DNA of 27,396 bases from an uncultured Actinomycetes bacterium (GCA_903898855.1 CAIUHB010000204.1:1-27396); one strand, 5' to 3'; positions 7,245-14,943 are shown, numbered from the stretch's first letter. The notes: a model not told the origin generated them from the sequence alone. Translations and numbers: made by a program.

Positions 7245-8723
7245 GTGTCAGCATTTTCCAGCAAAGCTGTATTAGATGAGAATGGCCAAGATCCAGATCG
7301 TTGGCGCGCGCTTCTCGTAATTGCCATCGCATCGCTCATGGTTGTTCTCGATGCTTCGATCGTTAATATCGCGCTTCCTAGTGCACAGAAGGCGCTTCAT
7401 ATCTCTGATGCCAATCGTCAATGGGTTGTCACTGCCTATTCCCTTGCTTTTGGTTCGCTACTTCTACTCGGCGGCCGCATTGCTGACTTCGTGGGACGTA
7501 AGAAAGTTTTCATCATTGGTCTACTTGGCTTTGCCTTTGCCTCAGCCTTCGGCGGTCTCTCATCAACTCAGGGAATGCTCTTCGGTGCGCGCGCTTTGCA
7601 AGGTGCCTTTGGCGCACTACTTGCTCCAGCCGCACTCTCACTTATTAACGTCACATTTACTATTCCAAAAGAGCGCGCACGCGCCTTTGGTGTTTATGGA
7701 GCCATCTCTGGCGGCGGCGCAGCCATCGGCTTGATCCTTGGTGGAACCTTGACCGAGTTTGCTAACTGGCGCTGGTGCTTAGGCGTTAACGTTCCAATCG
7801 CGATTATCGCTGTGCTCCTTGCCTTTCCTTTCCTTCACGAATCTAAGGCGGCTGGTGATCGTAGTTATGACATTCCAGGAGCAATTACTGCAACTCTCGG
7901 GTTGGTTTCATTGGTCTACGGATTTAGTCAGGCAGCGGGACATGGTTGGTCAAATCGTTCGACCTATCAATACTTCATTATCTCCGGAATCTTGCTGGCA
8001 ATATTCCTCGTTCTTGAATCAAAGGTAAAGAATCCACTTCTTCCTCTTCGCGTACTTACCGAGCGCAATCGTGGCGGTTCTTATATCGCAGCGATCTTGG
8101 TGGGCACTGGGCTCTTCGCGATGTTCCTATTCTTGAGTATCTACTTCCAGAGCTTCTTGCACTATTCATCACTTCGCTCTGGCTTTGCCTTCCTTCCTTT
8201 CTCGGCAGGTGTAATTGTCTTTGCCGGCGTGGCTTCACAGCTCCTTCCTAAGGTTGGCCCTCGCCCGCTTATGGTTACCGGCTTAGTAGCTGCAGCCTTT
8301 GGGCTTATCTTGCTATCAAGAATCACTCCAACATCGCATTACACAACTGCGATTCTTCCGTCGCTCATCATCATGAGTAGTGGACTGGCGCTCTTCTTTA
8401 TTCCAAGTGCATCGACCGGACTTCATGGCGCAGGCGAGCACGATGCCGGAGTGGCAAGTGCCGTCCTTAATACCAGCCAACAAATTGGTGGCTCACTAGG
8501 TGCTGCTTTGCTCAATACTGTGGCAATTTCTTCAGCTTCCACCTTCGCCAAGTCACATGGCTTCTTAGGTCAAAAAGTTCAGATTTTTGCGCAGGTGCAT
8601 GGCTTTGCTACCACATTTAAATTTGGTGCAGGGTTTCTATTGCTCGCAGCAGTAGTCGCACTCATCATGATTCGCATTGGCCGTGAATCACTCGTGGAGA
8701 CTGATGGCGTAGCTATCCACTAA
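7245..8723 (+). CDS. MFS transporter, DHA2 (EmrB/QacA) family
   Basis: A 492-residue protein with about 14 hydrophobic segments, matching the 14-helix drug:H+ antiporter family DHA2. VVLDASIVNIALPSAQKAL and WVVTAYSLAFGSLLLLGGRIAD-like stretches are the family's helix 1 and helix 2 wording, and GRIADFVGRKKVF is the MFS motif A. The GTG start at 7245 is supported by AAGGGG seven bases upstream, and CATAAT at 7215-7220 may be its -10 box. It is a single gene with its own promoter and ends 5 bases from a convergent CopC-like gene. It probably exports a toxic or waste compound. The substrate is unknown. Confidence 0.9.
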   Translation: MSAFSSKAVLDENGQDPDRWRALLVIAIASLMVVLDASIVNIALPSAQKALHISDANRQWVVTAYSLAFGSLLLLGGRIADFVGRKKVFIIGLLGFAFASAFGGLSSTQGMLFGARALQGAFGALLAPAALSLINVTFTIPKERARAFGVYGAISGGGAAIGLILGGTLTEFANWRWCLGVNVPIAIIAVLLAFPFLHESKAAGDRSYDIPGAITATLGLVSLVYGFSQAAGHGWSNRSTYQYFIISGILLAIFLVLESKVKNPLLPLRVLTERNRGGSYIAAILVGTGLFAMFLFLSIYFQSFLHYSSLRSGFAFLPFSAGVIVFAGVASQLLPKVGPRPLMVTGLVAAAFGLILLSRITPTSHYTTAILPSLIIMSSGLALFFIPSASTGLHGAGEHDAGVASAVLNTSQQIGGSLGAALLNTVAISSASTFAKSHGFLGQKVQIFAQVHGFATTFKFGAGFLLLAAVVALIMIRIGRESLVETDGVAIH

Positions 8724-8728
8724 CTCTG

Positions 8729-9238
8729 CTACGGCTTGCGGCGGCGGTAAATCCACACGCCAGCGAGTAGCGCAGAAACTATTAACACCGTCGTGGCACT
8801 GTACACGGCGGTGTTTTTATTTCCATGATGTGAGGTAGAAGCTGTTGGATTCGCAGATGTAGTGCCACCAGATCTCTGGAAGCTAAATGTGTATTCGCCA
8901 TCTAGAACATGTCCATCAGCGGCGGCGACCCGATAGTTAACGAGTACTAGTCCAGGCACCGAATTCGCCTTAACCGGAACTGTGATGACTGTGCTTGAAA
9001 CTTGCGGAGCCCCGGCTAGCAAATCGTCACCTTGGGCGTTATGAACAGTTACAAAATTGATCTCTTGGCCTGTGATGATTTCTAGGGGTTCCCCAAAAGT
9101 GAGAGTTAGTTGATGTGGCCAGGTCGAGATGATCGCACCAGTCGGCGGATTGGAGCCCACCAAAGTCGTATGTGCATTGGCTGGTGCAACCGGAGCAAGT
9201 GCCATAAAGAAGGCTGCAATAACGAGTAAGCGCTTCAT
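8729..9238 (-). CDS. CopC-like copper-binding protein with C-terminal membrane anchor
   Basis: The 169-residue product starts MKRLLVIAAFFMALAPVAPANA, a signal peptide with likely cleavage after ANA. That puts His23 at the mature N-terminus, as in CopC. VGSNPPTGAIISTWP, LTLTFGEPLE and VAAADGHVLDGEYTFSF follow; Asp108 and His110 in DGH match the CopC Cu(II) site with the N-terminal histidine. A Thr/Ser-rich linker and one helix (about 149-164) ending in RRRKP anchor it outside the membrane. A longer TTG-started frame from 9307 exists, but I choose 9238 because of the signal peptide and a TACCCT box 6 bases upstream. No CopD partner is fused or adjacent. It is divergent from the NiCoT gene. Confidence 0.85.
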   Translation of the reverse strand: MKRLLVIAAFFMALAPVAPANAHTTLVGSNPPTGAIISTWPHQLTLTFGEPLEIITGQEINFVTVHNAQGDDLLAGAPQVSSTVITVPVKANSVPGLVLVNYRVAAADGHVLDGEYTFSFQRSGGTTSANPTASTSHHGNKNTAVYSATTVLIVSALLAGVWIYRRRKP

Positions 9239-9244
9239 AAGGAA

Positions 9245-9250
9245 AGGGTA
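9245..9250 (-). promoter_or_regulatory. -10 box TACCCT, leaderless promoter of the CopC-like gene
   Basis: On the reverse strand TACCCT is 6 bases before the ATG at 9238 and there is no ribosome binding site, which supports both the promoter and the chosen start. Confidence 0.5.
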
Positions 9251-9277
9251 TCGCCACCGACTGCCAATAATATGCAT

Positions 9278-9294
9278 TTGCAAATCATTTGCAT
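9278..9294. promoter_or_regulatory. candidate Nur (nickel, Fur-family) operator
   Basis: TTGCAA-N5-TTGCAT contains a perfect 7-1-7 inverted repeat (TGCAAAT, C, ATTTGCA; 9279-9293). As I recall, the Streptomyces nickel regulator Nur binds tTGCaa-N5-ttGCAA, which this matches at all but the last base. It abuts the -10 box of the NiCoT permease and lies 40-56 bases upstream of the CopC-like start, so it could control both genes. The regulator itself is not in the window. Confidence 0.6.
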
Positions 9295-9300
9295 TAAGGT
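9295..9300 (+). promoter_or_regulatory. -10 box TAAGGT, leaderless promoter of the NiCoT permease
   Basis: TAAGGT directly follows the Nur-like operator and lies 6 bases before the ATG at 9307. A bound regulator would block this promoter. Confidence 0.5.
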
Positions 9301-9306
9301 AGGCCA

Positions 9307-10446
9307 ATGAGCGTAAAACCCAAGCTTCGCGACCATCTTCGCTTTACCCGCGAGGAGTTGCCCGGGCTGCTCGCCGTCCTTGGCACAGTCTTGGCTCTCC
9401 ATATCATCGGTTGGGGACTCTTCATCCATTACAACTCAATGCCGCAGTTCCATAGCTTGATGGATGGCAACCACACCTTGGTTTACGCCGGAGCCGGCGC
9501 ACTCGCCTACTCATTTGGACTTCGCCACGCATTCGACGCTGATCACATCTCTGCCATTGATGACACAACTCGATTGATGTTAGCAAAAGGCAAGAAGCCG
9601 ATGAGCGTTGGGCTCTTCTTTTCTTTAGGTCACTCCACCATTGTTCTCGCACTCTCGGTCGGAATTGCTTTTGCAGCGAAAGCCGCAACTCGCCTTCAGC
9701 ACAACTACGCGAAGACGGGTGGAATTATTGGTGCCAGCGTCTCGGCCTTCTTCCTCTACCTCGTGGGAATCCTTAATCTCGTGATTCTGGTGGGAATTGT
9801 TAAGGTGTGGAAGCAGGCAAAGTCTGGTCAATTTAGCCACGAACATTTACAGCAATTGCTCAATGAGCGTGGGCTTATGAATCGCATCTTTCGCGGTTTC
9901 TTTAAAAAGGGTTTTGATCATTCTTGGCAGCTCTATCCTATTGGCGTTCTCTTTGGCTTAGGTTTTGATACCGCTACTGAGGTCGGACTGCTGGGGCTAT
10001 CGGCAACTGCCGCAATTGGAACTGTCGGTGGAACTCTGCCACCACTTGCAATTATTGCCTTGCCGATTATCTTCGCTGCCGGAATGTCGATGATGGATTC
10101 ATTAGATGGCATTTTTATGACCAAGGCCTATTCATGGGCATTTACCTCGCCGTTGCGAAAAATCTATTACAACCTCACCACCACGGGCATCTCGATATTT
10201 GTCGCCTTGTTTATTGGCACTATTGAGTTGGTCGGAGTATTGGCAGATAAGACAGGAATCGGCAAATACCAACCATTTACCTTTATCGCCAGTATTCAAT
10301 TGAGCAAAGTTGGTTACTTTATCGTCGCTTCGTTTATCGTTACCTGGATTGGTTCAGTACTTATTTGGAAGTTTGGCAAATATGAAGAGAAGTACTCCTC
10401 AGGAATTGCCGAAACCGATCATCAGCACGCCGAAATAGAGATCTGA
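9307..10446 (+). CDS. NiCoT (HoxN/NixA) family nickel/cobalt permease
   Basis: A 379-residue membrane protein carrying the NiCoT signature RHAFDADHISAIDDTTR (HX4DH in helix II). Other conserved elements are LFFSLGHSTIVL, LGFDTATEVGLL and GMSMMDSLDGIFM. The hydrophobic profile gives about eight helices, and the C-terminus is histidine-bearing (TDHQHAEIEI). The family performs high-affinity uptake of Ni2+ or Co2+, and the selectivity cannot be read here. The start is set by a TAAGGT box 6 bases upstream. The Nur-like operator next to it suggests control by nickel. No nickel enzyme gene (urease, hydrogenase or Ni-SOD) lies in this window. Confidence 0.93.
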   Translation: MSVKPKLRDHLRFTREELPGLLAVLGTVLALHIIGWGLFIHYNSMPQFHSLMDGNHTLVYAGAGALAYSFGLRHAFDADHISAIDDTTRLMLAKGKKPMSVGLFFSLGHSTIVLALSVGIAFAAKAATRLQHNYAKTGGIIGASVSAFFLYLVGILNLVILVGIVKVWKQAKSGQFSHEHLQQLLNERGLMNRIFRGFFKKGFDHSWQLYPIGVLFGLGFDTATEVGLLGLSATAAIGTVGGTLPPLAIIALPIIFAAGMSMMDSLDGIFMTKAYSWAFTSPLRKIYYNLTTTGISIFVALFIGTIELVGVLADKTGIGKYQPFTFIASIQLSKVGYFIVASFIVTWIGSVLIWKFGKYEEKYSSGIAETDHQHAEIEI

Positions 10447-10461
10447 AAACTTAATTGATAC

Positions 10462-11292
10462 TTAATCAATAAAGAAATCGAGTAAGAACTCTTTAGTGCC
10501 GGGTACTACAGAATACTTATCTAAATCAGTTATTCCCTCCCCCGCCAACACTTCGTCATCAATGAAGAAATTGCCGGTGGCGCTTGCGCTGGGCTTAGTG
10601 AGGATGGCATAAGCGGCATCGGAGAGAATCTCAGGCTTGCGCGTGAAATCGGTATCTACCCCCGGAATCATCGCTAACGCTGCGGTATCGATTGCGGTAC
10701 GAGGCCAGAGGGCGTTGACGGCTATGCCATCTCGCTTGAGTTCATCGGCCAAGCCCAGAACGCACATACTCATTCCATATTTCGACATTGTGTAAGCAAG
10801 ATGGTTCTTAAACCATTTCGACTTCATGGTTAACGGCGGCGATAAGGTCAAAATATGAGGGTTGCGCCCCTGCTTTGCGCTCTCTCGAAGATGTGGAATT
10901 ACTGCCTGCGAAGTAAGAAAAGTTCCGCGAACGTTTACATCGAACATTAAATCAAAGCGCTTCGCCGGCGTTTTCTCCGTTGGGGTGAGATTAATTGCGC
11001 TGGCATTGTTGATTAAAATATCTAGCCCGCCAAATTCAGTAGAGGCTAGAAGAACAGCATCGGCAATCTCGTCCTCATTGCGGATGTCACATTGGATGGG
11101 CAGCGAGTGTCCACCTGCGGCATCAATTGCCGCTGCAGCAGTATGAATAGTTCCGGGAAGTGTTGGATGTGGATCAGCGGTCTTTGCTGCGATTGCCACG
11201 TGTGCTCCATCGGCAGCGGCGCGAAGCGCAATTGCCAGACCAATTCCGCGGGAACCGCCAGTGATGAAAATTCTTTTTCCGGCAAGTGACAT
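10462..11292 (-). CDS. HSDL2-like SDR family oxidoreductase
   Basis: A 276-residue SDR with FITGGSRGIGLAIALRAAADGA for the cofactor site. Its KTADPHPTLPGTIHTAA segment after strand 2 is characteristic of the hydroxysteroid-dehydrogenase-like 2 (HSDL2) group. ILINNASAI replaces NNAG, and the active site is SPPLTMKSKW followed by YTMSK. NALWPRTAIDTAA is also typical of this group. The SCP2 domain found at the C-terminus of animal HSDL2 is absent. It starts one base after the stop of the enoyl-CoA isomerase gene, so the two form an operon. A role in fatty-acyl or related lipid turnover is likely. The substrate is unknown. Confidence 0.9.
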   Translation of the reverse strand: MSLAGKRIFITGGSRGIGLAIALRAAADGAHVAIAAKTADPHPTLPGTIHTAAAAIDAAGGHSLPIQCDIRNEDEIADAVLLASTEFGGLDILINNASAINLTPTEKTPAKRFDLMFDVNVRGTFLTSQAVIPHLRESAKQGRNPHILTLSPPLTMKSKWFKNHLAYTMSKYGMSMCVLGLADELKRDGIAVNALWPRTAIDTAALAMIPGVDTDFTRKPEILSDAAYAILTKPSASATGNFFIDDEVLAGEGITDLDKYSVVPGTKEFLLDFFID

Positions 11293-11293
11293 G

Positions 11294-12055
11294 TTAGGCC
11301 TTTCGCTTTTCCATGAATTTCATAAAGGCAGTCTGCGCCTCTTCGGATTCGAGTGCAATGCGAAAGAGCTCCCCCTCGGCTGCCATGACTTGCGAGATAG
11401 CCATGTGATCTTTGCTCTTGAGCAACGCTTTGGTGTTAATTACAGAGGTTGGAGGTTGTTCAGAGACAATGGTCGCTACTTCAATCGCAGTAGTTAATGG
11501 AGTATCGGTTATTTGATTTATCAAACCGATATCCAAAGCTTCTTGTGCACCAAAGCTCCTGCCGGTGAGCAATATTTCACTTGCCTTGGCATGACCAGCA
11601 AGACGGGGAAAGAGCACGCTCGAACCAGCTTCGGGTACTAGCCCAAGGCTCACAAATGGCATTTGAAATTTGGTGGTGGTTGCGGCGTAGACCATGTCAC
11701 AGTGAAGCAAAAGCGTGGTGCCGATACCCACGGCATTGCCCTCAACTGCCGCTATTAATGGTTTAGGAAAATCATGAAGGGCTGCCAGGAATTGAAATCC
11801 AGGTGCGCTCTCATCTTGCGCGGGGGCGTTGAGAAAATCAAAGATGTCATTGCCTGCAGTGAAAATACCATCGGCTCCCGCGATAATGACTACTCGCACG
11901 CCAAAGTCACCGGTGGCGGCTCTTAAATGGCTGGTGAGATCGCGGTACATCTGCGAAGTAATTGCATTTTTCTTCTCTGGGCGATCCAAAGTCAGAATTT
12001 GGACCGTGCCTCGAACTTCACTTCGAATAAAGCTCATTTCTCCGCTATCGCTCAT
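11294..12055 (-). CDS. enoyl-CoA hydratase/isomerase family protein, delta3,delta2-enoyl-CoA isomerase-like
   Basis: A 253-residue crotonase-fold protein. GIFTAGNDIFDFL and VEGNAVGIGTTLLLHCDMVYA form the acyl-CoA and oxyanion sites. The two hydratase glutamates (GGGCEL and PE) are replaced by Thr and Phe (GIGTTL, MPFVSLG). PEAGSS supplies Glu142 at the position used by peroxisomal-type enoyl-CoA isomerases (ECI2/PECI). I therefore favour isomerase over hydratase, though most automatic annotation would say hydratase. A longer frame reaches 12223, but the ATG at 12055 starts at the right place for the family and has a TAGACT box 7 bases upstream. It is the first gene of an operon with the HSDL2-like SDR. 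Confidence 0.87.
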   Translation of the reverse strand: MSDSGEMSFIRSEVRGTVQILTLDRPEKKNAITSQMYRDLTSHLRAATGDFGVRVVIIAGADGIFTAGNDIFDFLNAPAQDESAPGFQFLAALHDFPKPLIAAVEGNAVGIGTTLLLHCDMVYAATTTKFQMPFVSLGLVPEAGSSVLFPRLAGHAKASEILLTGRSFGAQEALDIGLINQITDTPLTTAIEVATIVSEQPPTSVINTKALLKSKDHMAISQVMAAEGELFRIALESEEAQTAFMKFMEKRKA

Positions 12056-12062
12056 GTGAGGC

Positions 12063-12068
12063 AGTCTA
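12063..12068 (-). promoter_or_regulatory. -10 box TAGACT, leaderless promoter of the isomerase/SDR operon
   Basis: TAGACT on the reverse strand ends 7 bases before the ATG at 12055, with no ribosome binding site at normal spacing. Confidence 0.45.
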
Positions 12069-12118
12069 TCTCCAGTCAATAAGGCGGAAAAGGGATATTT
12101 GTAGGAGAATACGAGCGA

Positions 12119-12124
12119 CATAAT
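12119..12124 (+). promoter_or_regulatory. -10 box CATAAT, leaderless promoter of the small LuxR-type gene
   Basis: CATAAT ends 7 bases before the ATG at 12132. It lies 51 bases from the divergent box at 12063-12068, so the two promoters are close enough to share a regulator. Confidence 0.5.
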
Positions 12125-12131
12125 CCTTCGA

Positions 12132-12458
12132 ATGGAGAGATTCTTGGATATCCGTATTTTGACGCGCGAGCTGACACCCTTTGAGCACTTGGTGGCACAG
12201 CACCTCTGCGATGGTCTATCCAATGCCGCGATTGCGCGCGAGACTGCTCATACCGAAAAGGTTGTGGAAAATACCGTCTCTCGCATGGCCCGTGCTTTTA
12301 ATATTAAATCCAATAGCGATACAAATATTCGAGTTCTACTTGCCTTGGCTTATCGCGCCCATTTTGGCGATGGCTCTTTCGACAAGCTCAATATTCCTTG
12401 CCAGCATTTTGAGGTTGGTCCGGATGGCAAGAGTTTCTGCTCTCGGCACATTGATTAA
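12132..12458 (+). CDS. small LuxR-type HTH regulator with Cys/His tail
   Basis: A 108-residue protein made almost entirely of a LuxR/GerE DNA-binding domain: LTPFEHLVAQHLCDGLSNAA, IARETAHTEKVVENTVSRMARAF (about 14-75). No receiver or ligand-binding domain precedes it. The C-terminal tail carries Cys90-x-His92 and Cys103-x2-His106, a possible zinc or redox-metal site. It is divergent from the isomerase/SDR operon with overlapping promoter space, so it may regulate that operon or itself. It is followed by a hairpin at 12499-12539. The HTH call is firm. The metal site and the target are inference. Confidence 0.82.
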   Translation: MERFLDIRILTRELTPFEHLVAQHLCDGLSNAAIARETAHTEKVVENTVSRMARAFNIKSNSDTNIRVLLALAYRAHFGDGSFDKLNIPCQHFEVGPDGKSFCSRHID

Positions 12459-12498
12459 TTGGATTAATTCCTTACGCCTAGCGATGTGACTTAGGTCT

Positions 12499-12539
12499 GA
12501 GTGCTACCACCCCTGCTTTTTACTAAGGGGCTAGCACTC
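12499..12539 (+). terminator. hairpin after the small LuxR-type gene
   Basis: Outer arms GAGTGCTA (12499-12506) and TAGCACTC (12532-12539) with inner CCCCT (12510-12514) and AGGGG (12526-12530). The T-tract after it is short (CTTTTC starting about 5 bases later). It is probably a terminator, but a leader element of the next gene is possible. Confidence 0.55.
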
Positions 12540-12551
12540 GCACTTTTCACT

Positions 12552-12572
12552 GCCTTTGCTCCGCCTTTGCTC
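12552..12572 (+). repeat. tandem 11-base repeat GCCTTTGCTC x2
   Basis: GCCTTTGCTC occurs at 12552-12561 and again at 12563-12572, one helical turn apart, in the promoter region of the membrane protein gene at 12640. Two same-face half-sites could bind an activator dimer. Confidence 0.45.
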
Positions 12573-12584
12573 AACAATTACTAC

Positions 12585-12609
12585 ATAAGGAAAAACCACA
12601 AATCCTTAT
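12585..12609 (+). promoter_or_regulatory. 5' leader hairpin upstream of the membrane protein gene
   Basis: ATAAGGA (12585-12591) pairs with TCCTTAT (12603-12609) around an 11-base A/C-rich loop, about 30 bases before the start codon and ahead of the GAAAGG site at 12627-12632. It may stabilise the mRNA. Confidence 0.35.
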
Positions 12610-12639
12610 CTAGTTAATCGGAGAGTGAAAGGAAATAAA

Positions 12640-13236
12640 ATGAAAAGAACTACCTTCGACAAGATCGCAAGCATCATTGGATTGATGCTCGGCGTTGGAT
12701 TACTTATTGCAGGAGCGCTTCTCTCTTGGGGTGGCAACTTCGCTACCAGCCAAGTTAAAGCGAATCTATCGGATCAAAAGATTGTCTTCCCAGCAGCTGA
12801 CTCAGCAGGTATCAAGGCACTTCCAGCAGCAGATGCTGCCGCTATGAAGAAGTATGCTGGTCAAATGATGACAACTGGCGAGCAGGCACGTACCTGGTCT
12901 GATAACTACATCAAGGTTCACATGGCAGCAATCGGCCAAGGAAAGACTTATGAAGAGGTATCAGGAGAATTCATAGCAGCGAATGCTCAGCTTGCTAAGA
13001 CTCCAGCTGATGCCGCACTTGCCGCAAAGGTTGCCGGACTTGGACAAGTTCGTCAGACCCTATTTATGGGAAGCACACTTCGCGGTCTTCTTGGATTCTC
13101 ATATGCATTTGCCACAATCGGTTCAGTCGCAATGATTGCCGCTTACGTAGCTTATGCCGGAGGACTTCTCTTCATCATCTTGGCCCTCCTCGGTTTTGCT
13201 CACCTACGTCGTGTAGCAACCGATTCGGAGATCTAA
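12640..13236 (+). CDS. uncharacterised membrane protein with two hydrophobic ends and an Ala-rich extracytoplasmic domain
   Basis: I do not recognise a characterised family. The 198-residue product starts MKRTTFDKIASIIG. One helix lies at about 13-33, a soluble Ala/Lys-rich central region at about 34-135, and one or two helices at about 137-190 before a short basic tail (LRRVATDSEI). The central part is rich in AADAAAMKKY-type helix, suggesting a helical domain outside the membrane. I choose 12640 because GAAAGG lies seven bases upstream; a GTG frame from 12625 would overlap that site. It has its own 181-base upstream region and a strong terminator downstream, consistent with a single, perhaps highly expressed gene. 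Function unknown. Confidence 0.82.
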   Translation: MKRTTFDKIASIIGLMLGVGLLIAGALLSWGGNFATSQVKANLSDQKIVFPAADSAGIKALPAADAAAMKKYAGQMMTTGEQARTWSDNYIKVHMAAIGQGKTYEEVSGEFIAANAQLAKTPADAALAAKVAGLGQVRQTLFMGSTLRGLLGFSYAFATIGSVAMIAAYVAYAGGLLFIILALLGFAHLRRVATDSEI

Positions 13237-13260
13237 GCCCCATCTCTCCGTGGGGAAATA

Positions 13261-13302
13261 AAGAACCCCTCCTAGCCACTTAAATGGCTGGGAGGGGTTC
13301 TT
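13261..13302. terminator. strong bidirectional terminator
   Basis: 18-base arms (13261-13278 and 13285-13302, AAGAACCCCTCC... and complement) pair with one G-T exception around a 6-base loop CTTAAA. It sits between the convergent membrane protein gene and ino1, 17 bases from the ino1 stop. Confidence 0.85.
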
Positions 13303-13318
13303 CCAATTTAGCGAGTGG

Positions 13319-14404
13319 CTAGCGCTCTAACTTTCCGGAGATGAAATCTTCGGTCTTTGCATGAGCCTGCTCATCTGTGTATTGGATTGGAGGTGACTTC
13401 ATGAAGTAGCTAGATGGTGAGAGAAGCGGTCCACCGATCTTGCGATCGAGCGCAATCTTTGCGCAACGAAGTGCATCGATGATTACGCCTGCAGAGTTTG
13501 GTGAATCCCAAACTTCGAGCTTGTATTCCAAGTTCAATGGCACGTCACCGAAGGCACGACCTTCAAGGCGAACATATGCCCACTTGCGATCATCAAGCCA
13601 TGGGATGTAATCCGATGGTCCAATGTGAACATTCTTTGCACCCATGTCGTGCTCTAGCTGAGAGGTAACAGATTGGGTCTTGGAGATCTTCTTAGACTCG
13701 AGGCGATCGCGTTCGAGCATATTCTTAAAGTCCATATTTCCACCAACGTTGAGCTGGTAGGTGCGATCGAGGTGGACGCCACGATCTTGGAATAGCTTGG
13801 CCATGATGCGGTGAGTGATGGTTGCACCGACCTGTGACTTAATGTCATCACCAACGATTGGAATTCCGGCCTTGGTGAACTTATCTGCCCAGACTGGGTC
13901 AGAAGCAATAAATACTGGAAGCGCGTTTACAAATGCTACGCCGGCATCAATTGCACATTGTGCGTAGTACTTAGCAGCCTCTTCGGATCCAACTGGGAGG
14001 TAGCAGATCAGGACATCGACCTTCTCCGCCTTAAGTGTGGCAACGATATCGACTGGAGCAGCTGTTGACTCGGTAATCGTCTCTTTGTAGTAACGACCAA
14101 GGCCATCCAGTGTGTGGCCACGAAGTACGGTTACACCGGTCTTGGCAACGTCACAGAATTTAATGGTGTTGTTCTCGCTCGCCCACATAGCATCGGCCAT
14201 ATCTAGGCCAACCTTCTTGGCATCCACATCAAATGCAGCAACGAACTTAACGTCGCGGACATGGTAGCCACCGAGTACAGCGTGCATGAGACCTGGAATC
14301 TCGACATCTGCTGCTGCATCCTTGTAATAGGTAACGCCCTGAATCAGGGAGTTTGCGCAGTTACCTACGCCGATAATCGCTACGCGAATTTCTTTTGAGC
14401 TCAC
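13319..14404 (-). CDS. ino1: inositol-3-phosphate synthase
   Basis: A 361-residue actinobacterial-type myo-inositol-1-phosphate synthase, which converts glucose 6-phosphate to inositol phosphate. [12 protein letters not shown] (12-23) binds [18 protein letters not shown] (185-199) and [16 protein letters not shown] (219-234) are the conserved catalytic segments, and [10 protein letters not shown] is also typical. Its length matches the short prokaryotic form. Its ATG overlaps the end of the PadR gene by 4 bases (14401-14404), so the two are translationally coupled. The product feeds phosphatidylinositol and its mannosides, tying it to the PimB-like gene at 23591, and possibly mycothiol. Confidence 0.95.
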   Translation of the reverse strand: MSSKEIRVAIIGVGNCANSLIQGVTYYKDAAADVEIPGLMHAVLGGYHVRDVKFVAAFDVDAKKVGLDMADAMWASENNTIKFCDVAKTGVTVLRGHTLDGLGRYYKETITESTAAPVDIVATLKAEKVDVLICYLPVGSEEAAKYYAQCAIDAGVAFVNALPVFIASDPVWADKFTKAGIPIVGDDIKSQVGATITHRIMAKLFQDRGVHLDRTYQLNVGGNMDFKNMLERDRLESKKISKTQSVTSQLEHDMGAKNVHIGPSDYIPWLDDRKWAYVRLEGRAFGDVPLNLEYKLEVWDSPNSAGVIIDALRCAKIALDRKIGGPLLSPSSYFMKSPPIQYTDEQAHAKTEDFISGKLER

Positions 14405-14943
14405 GCTGTTTTCCTTTCGGTATTTATCATTTCTTCCAACCAGGCGATTTCGCGCTCAGAGGATTCCAAAGAGTGACGACGCCACTCTGAGAGGTACTTA
14501 TCGATCCCAGCTGGAGATTTCTCCAACTCGTTACGAAGAATGGCCGCCTTTTCAGAGAGGCGACGGAGTCGACCCTCCAGAATTGCTAGCCGGTTATTTT
14601 TTGGAGTTGGTCCAAAGAAAGCGAACCGAACTTCAAAACTTTCATCATCCCAAGCATCGGGACCTGCACTGCCAGTTAATTCGGCAAAGTGCTTCTTACC
14701 TTTTTCGGTAAGGGCATAAACAATTCGCGAGCGCCGTGATCGACCCGGCACCTCAGCGATTGATTCCTCAATGAAGCCAGCTTCGAGCATCCGGCGAAGT
14801 TGTGGGTAGAGCACGGAGAATGAGAGGGCTCTAAAGGGGCCGTAGATGGCGATTAGACGCTTGCGCAGCTCGTAGCCGTGCAGAGCGCCCTGGCTCAGAA
14901 GTCCAAGGAGAGCGAATTCAAGGGCCTCGCTGCGTGTGCGCAT
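14401..14943 (-). CDS. PadR family transcriptional regulator
   Basis: A 180-residue PadR protein. The N-terminal winged helix reads [20 protein letters not shown] and [20 protein letters not shown] (about 9-60). The C-terminal part (about 105-175) is a long helix of the Vir/PadR_C dimerisation type. AGGGG lies about six bases upstream of the ATG at 14943. It overlaps ino1 and is cotranscribed with it, an arrangement common in actinobacteria. The palindrome at 14996-15016, 53 bases upstream, is its probable operator, giving autoregulation plus control of inositol synthesis. The inducer cannot be read from the sequence. Confidence 0.92.
   Translation of the reverse strand: MRTRSEALEFALLGLLSQGALHGYELRKRLIAIYGPFRALSFSVLYPQLRRMLEAGFIEESIAEVPGRSRRSRIVYALTEKGKKHFAELTGSAGPDAWDDESFEVRFAFFGPTPKNNRLAILEGRLRRLSEKAAILRNELEKSPAGIDKYLSEWRRHSLESSEREIAWLEEMINTERKTA

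Noticed and set aside
12056..12223. 56-residue N-terminal extension of the isomerase
   Set aside because: It has no family resemblance, overlaps the divergent LuxR-type gene start, and a -10 box lies within it just before 12055.
12499..12539. CIRCE (HrcA) heat-shock operator from the TAGCACTC/GAGTGCTA arms
   Set aside because: CIRCE has TTAGCACTC first and GAGTGCTAA second with a 9-base spacer. Here the order is reversed and the loop is 25 bases, so it is a hairpin of coincidentally similar arms.
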